Shown here one piece after another: positions 56,631 through 64,000 of a stretch of DNA of 64,000 nucleotides (positions are counted from its first letter, which is position 1; each line of letters begins with the position of its first letter). Position numbers and translations under genes: made by a program. Where the stretch lies: contig NC_079488.1 of assembly GCF_020520425.1 (NCBI RefSeq), positions 18,416,247 through 18,480,246 of the forward strand, written 5' to 3'. The stretch is from Spinacia oleracea. Lineage: Eukaryota > Streptophyta > Magnoliopsida > Caryophyllales > Amaranthaceae. The notes below the pieces were generated by a model, which did no database searches, had not been told where the DNA came from, and was given only the letters and a program-made list of their open reading frames with translations.

Positions 56631-58955
56631 CTATCTACGCGGGGTAACATTTCTAGATTGACCATGATTCTCACCAGATTCTTCTAAAGATCTCTGAGTT
56701 TCATCCTGAATGTCATCTTGAGCATTCTCTAGAGTTTGTTGTTCGACTCGAATTTCTTCGAGGTCTACTTTTCTCCCACTTGTCATTTTGGAAATGTGAT
56801 CCTTCTCCAAAAAGACACCATCTCGAGCAACAAACACCTTGTTCTCAGATGTATTGTAGAAGTAATACCCCTTTGGTTCCTTTGGATAGCCCACAAGGAT
56901 ACATTTGTCAGATTTTGGATGAAGTTTGTCTGAAATTAATCGTTTGACGTATACTTCACATCCCCAAATCTTAAGAAAAGACACATTTGGAGGCTTTCCA
57001 AACCATAATTCGTATGGAGTCTTTTCGACAGCTTTAGACGGAGCTCTATTTATAGTGAGTGCAGCTGTATTTAGTGCATGTCCCCAAAATTCTAATGGAA
57101 GTTCGGCCTGACCCATCATTGACCTGACCATGTCTAGCAAGGTTCTGTTCCTCCGTTCCGACACACCGTTCCATTGTGGTGTTCCAGGAGGAGTCAACTC
57201 TGATAGAATTCCACATTCTTTCAGATGGTCATCAAATTCATAGCTCAGATATTCACCGCCTCTATCAGACCGCAGTGCCTTAATCTTCTTGCCTAATTGA
57301 TTCTCTACTTCACTCTGAAATTCCTTGAATTTGTCAAAGGATTCAGACTTATGCTTCATTAGGTAGACATAACCATACCTACTGAAGTCATCAGTGAAAG
57401 TGATAAAGTAGCTGAAACCACCTCTAGCATTTGTACTCATTGGTCCACATACATCTGTATGGATTAAACCCAATAGTTCATTTGCTCTTTCTCCAACTTT
57501 AGAGAAAGGTTGCTTTGTCATTTTGCCAAGTAAACATGATTCGCATTTACCATAATCCTCTAAGTCAAATGGTTCTAGAATTCCTTCCTTTTGAAGTCTT
57601 TCTAAGCGTTTCAAGTTTATATGGCCTAATCGACAATGCCACAGATAGGTGAGATCTGAATCATCCTTTTTGGCCTTTTTGGTATTTATGTTATATACTT
57701 GTTTGTCGTGATCTAATAAATAAAGTCCATTGACTAATCTAGCAGATCCATAAAACATCTCTTTAAAATAAAACGAACAACTATTGTCTTTTATTAAAAA
57801 GGAAAATCCCTTAGCATCTAAGCAAGAAACTGAAATGATGTTTTTAGTAAGACTTGGAACATGGAAACATTCTTCCAGTTCCAAAACTAGCCCGGAGGGC
57901 AACGACAAATAGTAAGTTCCTACAGCTAATGCAGCAATCCGTGCTCCATTTCCCACTCGTAGGTCGACTTCACCCTTGCTTAACTTTCTACTTCTTCTTA
58001 GTCCCTGTGGATTGGAACATAAGTGTGAGCCACAACCTGTATCTAATACCCAAGAAGTTGAATTAGCAAGTATACAGTCTATAACGAAAATACCTGAAGA
58101 TGGAACGACTGTTCCGTTCTTCTGATCTTCCTTTAGCTTTGGACATTCTCTTTTGTAATGGCCTATTCCATCACAATAAAGACAGCTTGATGTGGACTTG
58201 TCCTGCTTTGATTTAGCATTGCCCTTGGACTTTCCACCTTTCTTGAACGGTCTCTTTCTAGCCTTGAGTAAATCTTTGGCTTCATAGTCCAGTATTATTT
58301 CAGCCTTTCTGACAAGGTGAACAAATTCTGCAACTGTTTCTTCTCTTGGTTCACTTAGGTATAGTTGCTTGAAGCGACCAAACCCACTGTGTAGTGAATT
58401 GAGCAAGACAGAGACTTCCATTCTTTCGCTTATTGGTGTTCCTAGTAGACTTAGGCGATCAAAGTATGAACACATAAGATCCACATGGAACCTCAGTGGG
58501 ACGCCTACCCTCTGTTTAGTGCGAAGGAGCTGAACATGTGTTTCTTGGACCTCCATCCTATAACACCTGTTGGGAGAACTAACCTTTAGACCAGACATTG
58601 ATTCAATCAACTCATGGACGTTCAGGTCCCTGTCCTCCGTACTTCCACGACAGATATCCCTCAGATTCTTGATGAGCATAAAAGGTTCATAGGCTACAAA
58701 CCTTTTAGCCCAATCATCAGGGATATTGTTCAGCATGAGACTCATAACCATTTTGAGATCCGCATCCCAGGCGTAAAATCTCTCAGGGGTCATGTCTCTG
58801 GCATAGTAGCTTGGCATGGGATGTGACAGTACATACTCAAGTCCATTGAGTTTGACTATTTCAACTAGCTTAGCTTCCCATTCAAGAAAATTTGTCAGGT
58901 TCAGCTTGACCATAAGCTCAGAACCCATGATGATGTTTTGATTGTTGTTTGCCAT
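56631..58955 (-). pseudogene. Copia element 3: gag, protease, integrase (774 codons to an amber)
   Basis: Start chosen at MANNNQNIIMGSE (58955); the open frame upstream is leader. Gag fills about residues 1-255, the CCHC knuckle (CLYCDGIGHYKREC) 258-271 and protease (WVLDTGCGSHLC) 302-313. The HHCC finger is 440-474 (HCRLGH ... CESC). The integrase catalytic residues are D501 (HTDVCGPM), D564 (RSDRGGEY) and E600 (NGVSERRNR). All are intact. TAG follows NVTPRR, and the next codons continue into RT in the same frame, so the amber probably arose by mutation in a single gag-pol frame. Confidence 0.93.
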
Positions 58956-61722
58956 ATTAAAAACTACAATTGAAAAGAATAAACAAATAAATAACCATTC
59001 ACAGTTTCTCTTAATAAACTTAAATTCTAGCATACATGCATAATTCAATGTTTATTAAGCATTTTATTCAAATTATGTGTTCCGGCAGGTGTGAATAAAA
59101 TGATTCCAAGATCCTAAAATCATTGAAGAACTAAGCACAGTTTGTCGACTTAATCCTAGAACATCTTAGGTAAGCAAAAGCCTTTTGCTAATAGTCTAGA
59201 AACTATTCTTGGTTGATAGGTACGTCTAAGAACTTATTAGGTAAACCTATCGATTTTGCCACGACATAAAAGGACTCCTTACTTATATCGTTGAGTTTCA
59301 CCAAAACTAACATGTACTCACAATTATTTGTGTACCTTGCCCCTTTAGGACCAATAAGTAACACCTCGCTGAGCGAAAACTATTACTAGATTGATGTAAA
59401 GGATATCCAAGCAAGTGTATATTTTGGCATGGCACCTTTTAACTCAATTTTTAAGTTTGGAACTTAAGGCTCTTACTATGTTGGTTAGATTTTAAGTGAA
59501 CTAAAATCCTTAATCATGCAACATAATCAAGCTTTTGATCTCATGCATTTTAAGACATATTTAAAAGCAATAAATAACTTAAAACATGCATAAGATATTT
59601 GTGATCTAGTATGGCCCGACTTCATCTTGAAGCTTTAACTTCAAAGTCCGTCTTGAAAATCTCCATGGGAGGCACCATTTTCTTCAAATAGGATAAGCTA
59701 TAACTAATTACAACTATTTGATGGTACGCAGACCATATTTGAATTGAAAAATAACTTTGGTTCTTTAGACCAATTACATTCAAATTAATGGTACGCAGAC
59801 CATATTTTCTATCCTATTTGGGCCATACTAGTCACTTCATAACCTGCAAAACAGTACATATACAATATATACCATTCACCCATTCATTATCATGAATGGC
59901 CCACTTAGCTGGTTAGTAAAACACATTATGCATCACGTAAATATTTGCAGCAATTAATCAAGGGCACCAATAATCTACCAATTATTCAGTCCTTATTAAT
60001 TCTAATCAAGTTGTTTTAACCTTAAGGATTTGTAGACCTAATCAAGAGTTTATAACTAAAAAACGCTCCCACTTAAACCAATAAATTCATATGCTTTACT
60101 AATTTTAAACATAAAAATGTATTTCTAGTCTAACCGGAAACATATAAATTTAATTAAAATTTAAAGCTCATATAAATTTATAATTGAATCCAAAAAGTTT
60201 AATTTAATTTCAGTCGTTATTTAAATTAATTCATGATTTTAATTTTAGTAAAATAATTAGAATAAATAACATTTATTATAATTACAATATTCAAAATTAA
60301 AATCCAAGAAAATAATTTAAATTATTAATTTTAAAATTAATTAAAATTACGTGAACTGAAATTTTCAAATTAAACATTCAAAACGATCTAATCGTAACGC
60401 AAACACCCTACGCATTGCACGCCCATGGGCCGCACGCACACAGCCATCGCTGGCCATGTGCGCGCAGCCCATGCGCTCGTCGCATAGCTGCTGCATCTTC
60501 CATCGCAAGCCATCGCACGCTGTGGTGCTTGCTGCGCGCGCGAGCCATCGCTCGCTGTGCGCGCGAGCCACCGCTCGCTGTGCGCGCGAGCCATCGCTCG
60601 CTGTGCGCGCGAGCCATCGCTCGCTGTGCGCGCGAGCCATCGCTCGCTGTGCGCGAGCAATTGCGCGCGATCAACGCTGGGCGCAGCGCTCGTGGCACGC
60701 GAGCTTGCGCTCGCTGCGCGCGAGGCTGCGCGCGCTTGCGCGAGGCAGTGCGCGTTGTGGCACAGCTCGCTTGCTGCCCACACGCAACTGCCTTGGCTCG
60801 CCCTTCGCCCATGCCCATTCGTCCATTGCTCGTGGCCCACGACACAAGGCAGGGCTGCTGCCTTGTGCTCGTGCACTACGCCCTTGCTCATTGCATTCGT
60901 GCCGCACGGGCGACGAGCTCCCTTGCTCGTCGTCGCATGCCCGCATTATACAACACCCCTTAAGGGTAACACGAAGCGTCCATTGCTTTGTGCGTGCAAG
61001 TTATATGAACGAATCGCATAAAAAATTTAAAATTTATAAAATTAATGACAAATTAATAAATATTATTAATTTCATAATTTTAGGGCGAAAAAATCGAAAA
61101 TTAATTATCCAATTGATTTCCGATTGTTATGGATTCAAGTCTAGGTCATAAAAATTTAAAATTTATCATAAATTTACAATTTTTTATGGTGGTTTTTAAT
61201 CATAGGTTTCTAATTAAATTACAATTAATTATGAAAATCAAATTAATTCTAAATTATTCTAATTTTCAACAAATTAATCATAATTACAAATTAGATTGCA
61301 TAATTAACAAGACTAGGCATTCAAACTTGTTAAACATATGCAGTAGGTCAATCAAAAATTCAAGATTTATCAACAAGAATCGCAAATATTTAATTTAACA
61401 TCTTAAATTTACGAAATTTTTGCATTTGAAAAACTAAAACCTTCGAAAAGTCATAGTTAGGTTTCGAATTTGAGAATTCTGGGTTCGGCAGAAAAAGACT
61501 ATTTTTGTCAAAATTTTAGAATGCCTTTTACATGCGGAATTGACACAAAAATCACTCGATTTGGATGAGTAACGAAGAAACTGCCGAAAAACTGCGTACG
61601 TATAATTAAATAAACGCAATTTGCAATTAATTAACAATTACAAAAATTAATCACCCCTTTTAATTCTTGCAAATTTGTAATATTTAACCATGTTTATGCA
61701 ATTTAGATTATGAAAATAATAA
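58956..61722 (-). other. 5' leader of copia element 3
   Basis: About 2.8 kb of untranslated leader between PBS and gag. It is AT-rich except for the GC-rich block at 60400-60960. A 20-bp phrase (ATGGTACGCAGACCATATTT) is directly repeated at about 59720 and 59788. No real gene. Confidence 0.7.
60542..60656. repeat. 23-bp GC-rich tandem repeats in the copia element 3 leader
   Basis: Five consecutive units of GAGCCATCGCTCGCTGTGCG plus CGC (one with CACC), flanked by further GCGCGAG-type sequence. It is strongly CpG-rich inside an AT-rich leader. Long Ala/Arg-rich ORFs on both strands here result from the repeat. Confidence 0.9.
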
Positions 61723-61739
61723 GGGGCTCGTGATACCAC
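61723..61739 (-). promoter_or_regulatory. Primer-binding site of copia element 3
   Basis: Directly inside the 5' LTR, the reverse strand reads TGGTATCACGAGCCCC. This is the plant initiator-Met tRNA site (TGGTATCAGAGC) with one inserted C. Confidence 0.75.
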
Positions 61740-63166
61740 TGTTAGGTTATGATACATATGATATTACATAAATCATGCGGAAACAACCATTAACCCAGGA
61801 TTACATATTATTTACACATAATCATATAGCATAATTTAGATGCATATTCTTTGTTGCGTGCCCTCCCTAGCTGCGCCCGAACCGAGCAAGAACAAGTCTT
61901 TAGGACTCCAAGTGTCGTCCCTCCGTAGATAGTCCACAGCACGTCCGGATCCGCCTTAAGATTGACCAACTAGAATCGCCCTTAAGGTACTAGAATTTTC
62001 GGCACTTTTGAGCAAGATGTGTGGCTGAATTTTTCTCTCAAAAACTCACTTTGAATACTTTTAAACTCGTTATAAATTGTGAGCCCAGGCCACATATTTA
62101 TAGGGTTATGGAAAGGGAATTGGAATCCTATTCAGATACAAATTAATTAAACCTAGAATCCTACAAGAACTCTAATTTAATTAATTTATCAAATAGAATT
62201 AGGAATTTAATCATTAACCGAACTCTGCACGTTTTAGGAGACGTGCACGAACACAAACACTTACGCACACACACACGGCATCCTCGATGGGCCGCCCATG
62301 CGTGCGTGCGAGCAGCAGCCCACGCAGCGAGGCCTGCGCGAGCCACAAGCCCACGCAAGCATCCGCGCGCGCTGCTCGCGCTGTGCGCGCTGCCACGGCC
62401 TGCTGGGCCTGGCCTTGCGCTGGGCCTGGCGTGGCTGTTTGTGTGGCGCGCTTGGCTTGCTGGGCGATGGCCTGGCTTCGTGCTGGGCCCTCGTCCGGCA
62501 GGCTTCGTCCGATGCTTATTCGTACGATACGCTTCCGATTAAATTTCCGATTCCGGAATTCATTTCCGATACGAACAATATTTAATATTTCCGATTCCGG
62601 AATTAATTTCCGTTTCGAACAAATATTTAATATTTCCGTTTCCGGAATTATTTTCCGATTCCGGTAATATTTCCGATTCTGACAATATTTCCGTTTCCGG
62701 CAATATTTCCGATTCTGGTAATATTTCCATTTCCGATAATATTTTCCGATACGTACCATGTTTCTGTTTCCGGCAACATCTACGACTTGGATAATATTTA
62801 TATTTCCGATACGATCCATATTTCCGTTTCCGGTAATATCATCGTTTCCGGAGTATTCATTTCTTGCCTGTGACGATCTCAGCTCCCACTGAAACCAAGA
62901 TCCGTCGATTCCGAATATCCATAGATAGAGTATTTAATGCCATTAAATACTTGATCCGTTTACGTACTATTTGTGTGACCCTACGGGTTCAGTCAAGAGT
63001 AAGCTGTGGATTAATATCATTAATTCCACTTGAACTGAAGCGGCCTCTAGCTAGGCATTCAGCTCACTTGATCTCACTGAATTATTAACTTGTTAATTAA
63101 TACTGAACCGCATTTATTAGACTCATCATAGAATGCATATTTGGACCAAGGGCATTATTTCCTTCA
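61740..63166 (-). repeat. 5' LTR of copia element 3
   Basis: 1427 bp, identical in length to the 3' LTR with 10 substitutions. Followed by GTATG at 63167-63171. Confidence 0.95.
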
Positions 63167-63171
63167 GTATG

Positions 63172-63450
63172 CCCCCTCCTTCCTTTCGTATCACCTTCAT
63201 CATTGCTTTGAGAGAAATTCGAGAGCGGCTTAAGGATGGGTCTCCCTTCAAAGTCACTGGCACCTCCCCAATTTGGTAAGTCATCACTTGGGTCTTCCAA
63301 TTAGTCACTACTGGCCCCAGTTTCTCAAGCCACTGGATGCCTAAAATCACATCTGAATTGCCTAATTCAAGAGGCAAGAAATCCTCCTGTATGTCAATGT
63401 GGTCGTTTACGATCATTCCCACCCCTTTGCACACCCCTTTTCCTTTAACG
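63172..63450 (-). pseudogene. Chromovirus protease C-terminal region (continuation)
   Basis: The reverse strand encodes FLPLELGNSDVILGIQWLEK and VVTNWKTQVMTYQIG, typical of the C-terminal half of Ty3/gypsy protease. It joins in frame to the RT part at 52688 once copia element 3 is left out. It is cut at 63451 by the next copia LTR. Confidence 0.88.
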
Positions 63451-64000
63451 TGTTAGGTTATGATACATATGACATTACATAAATCATGCGGAAACAACCA
63501 TTAAGCCAGGAATACAAATTATTTACACATAATCATATAGCATAATTTAGATGCATACTCTTTGTTGCGTGCCTTCCCTAGCTGCGCCCGAACCGAACAA
63601 GAACAAGTCTTTAGGACTCCAAGTGTCGTCCCTCCGTAGATAGTCCACAGCACGTCCGGATCCGCCTTAAGATTGACCAACTAGAATCGCCCTTAAGGTA
63701 CTAGAATTTTCGGCACTATTGAGCAAGGAATGTGGCTGAATTTTTCTCTCAAAACTCACTTTGAATACTTGAATTAATCTCTGAAAATATGTGACCCTAG
63801 GCACGTATTTATAGAGTTATGGAAAGGGAATTGGAATCCTAGTAGGATACGAATTAATTAAAATTAGAACCCTAAGAACTCTAATTAATTTATCCTTTTA
63901 GGAATAGGAATTTAATCATATACTAATTCTAATAGTTTTAGGAATCGTGCATGAACACAAACTCACATACACACACGGCAGCCACGAGGGCCGCCCATGC
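63451..64000 (-). mobile_element. Copia element 4, LTR only, running off the window
   Basis: Starts TGTTAGGTTATGATACATAT like the LTRs of element 3, but differs by many substitutions and small indels (for example near 63720-63810). It is therefore an independent insertion of the same family. The five bases before it are TAACG, the expected target duplication, whose partner lies outside the window. Confidence 0.85.

Larger units (their letters stand above)
52711..63166 (-). mobile_element. Ty1/copia element 3 (10.5 kb, 1427-bp LTRs) nested in the chromovirus
   Basis: Two 1427-bp LTRs (52711-54137 and 61740-63166) differ at 10 sites (0.7%). GTATG flanks the element (52706-52710, 63167-63171). 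Removing it and one GTATG lines up the chromovirus frame without a stop. PBS and polypurine tract are in place. The coding region is near complete with one amber and one frame-changing deletion. Long 5' leader (about 2.8 kb) and 3' untranslated part (about 0.87 kb). Confidence 0.95.
49441..64000 (-). mobile_element. Ty3/gypsy chromovirus (Reina-like), split twice by copia elements; continues past the window
   Basis: Reverse-strand element with 3' LTR (about 49441-49748), chromodomain, integrase, RNase H and RT (49764-52688) and, beyond a 10.5-kb insertion, the protease region (63172-63450). A second insertion begins at 63451. The C-terminal chromodomain (VLIKWKGLPVFEATWEE) defines a chromovirus. 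The RT text ([30 protein letters not shown]) resembles the Reina clade. The gag and 5' LTR lie outside the window. Confidence 0.85.

Noticed and set aside
60365..61151. Several Ala/Arg/Ser-rich ORFs on both strands
   Set aside because: Open in many frames because of the GC-rich 23-bp repeats; no domain, no codon preference.

Overview
This is eukaryotic plant nuclear DNA. It has GT-AG introns, plant-type GH32 invertase, LRK10-like receptor kinase and DUF26 genes, plant U1 and U2 snRNA sequences with a plant USE/TATA promoter, and dense nested LTR retrotransposons, MULEs, MITEs and a tRNA-derived SINE. A eudicot is likely. Amaranthaceae/Caryophyllales (beet or spinach type) is my impression only and was not tested. 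Host genes occupy little of the window, and almost all are broken by transposable elements (TEs).

Layout. 1-1.5 kb: a reverse-strand SINE and a complete solo LTR. 1.9-10.4 kb (+): the remains of a cell-wall-invertase/fructan-exohydrolase gene. A 743-bp Harbinger-like element sits in one exon and a Mutator-like element (MULE) in the next. The MULE carries a mudrA-type transposase, a GRF zinc-finger gene and an F-box-like two-exon gene. 10.9-25.1 kb (-): an LRK10L receptor kinase gene (LRK10L-1), intact except for an 11.8-kb Tat-type Ty3/gypsy element inserted in its kinase exon. 25.3-30.1 kb (-): an internally deleted Ty1/copia element 192 bp upstream of that gene's ATG. 30.9-33.4 kb (-): a second, decayed LRK10L copy with a TA-flanked MITE. 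34.4-36.9 kb: a foldback element, an inverted LRK10L fragment (+) and a Tourist-like MITE. 37.1-38.2 kb (-): a DUF26 secretory-protein gene split by a 256-bp solo LTR that carries a heat-shock element. 39.3-42.5 kb: a U1 snRNA gene with a good promoter, a full-length U2 sequence on the other strand and a degenerate U2 fragment. 44.4-48.9 kb (-): a second copia element that kept its target-site duplication but lost almost all of its 5' LTR. 49.4-64 kb (-): a chromodomain Ty3/gypsy element split by a 10.5-kb copia element (1427-bp LTRs) and again by another member of the same copia family that runs off the window.

How it fits together. The order of events can be read from nesting. Old host genes (invertase, LRK10L cluster, DUF26) were hit by TEs. 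The gypsy element in LRK10L-1 (LTRs differ at 4 of about 505 sites) and the large copia element (10 of 1427) are recent. Removing one TSD plus the element restores a continuous frame in LRK10L-1 and across the solo LTR in the DUF26 gene. No operon, CRISPR array or clear new system was found. The best candidates for something undescribed are the MULE cargo gene, the spliced antisense gene of the gypsy element, and the heat-shock-element solo LTR in a defence-type gene.
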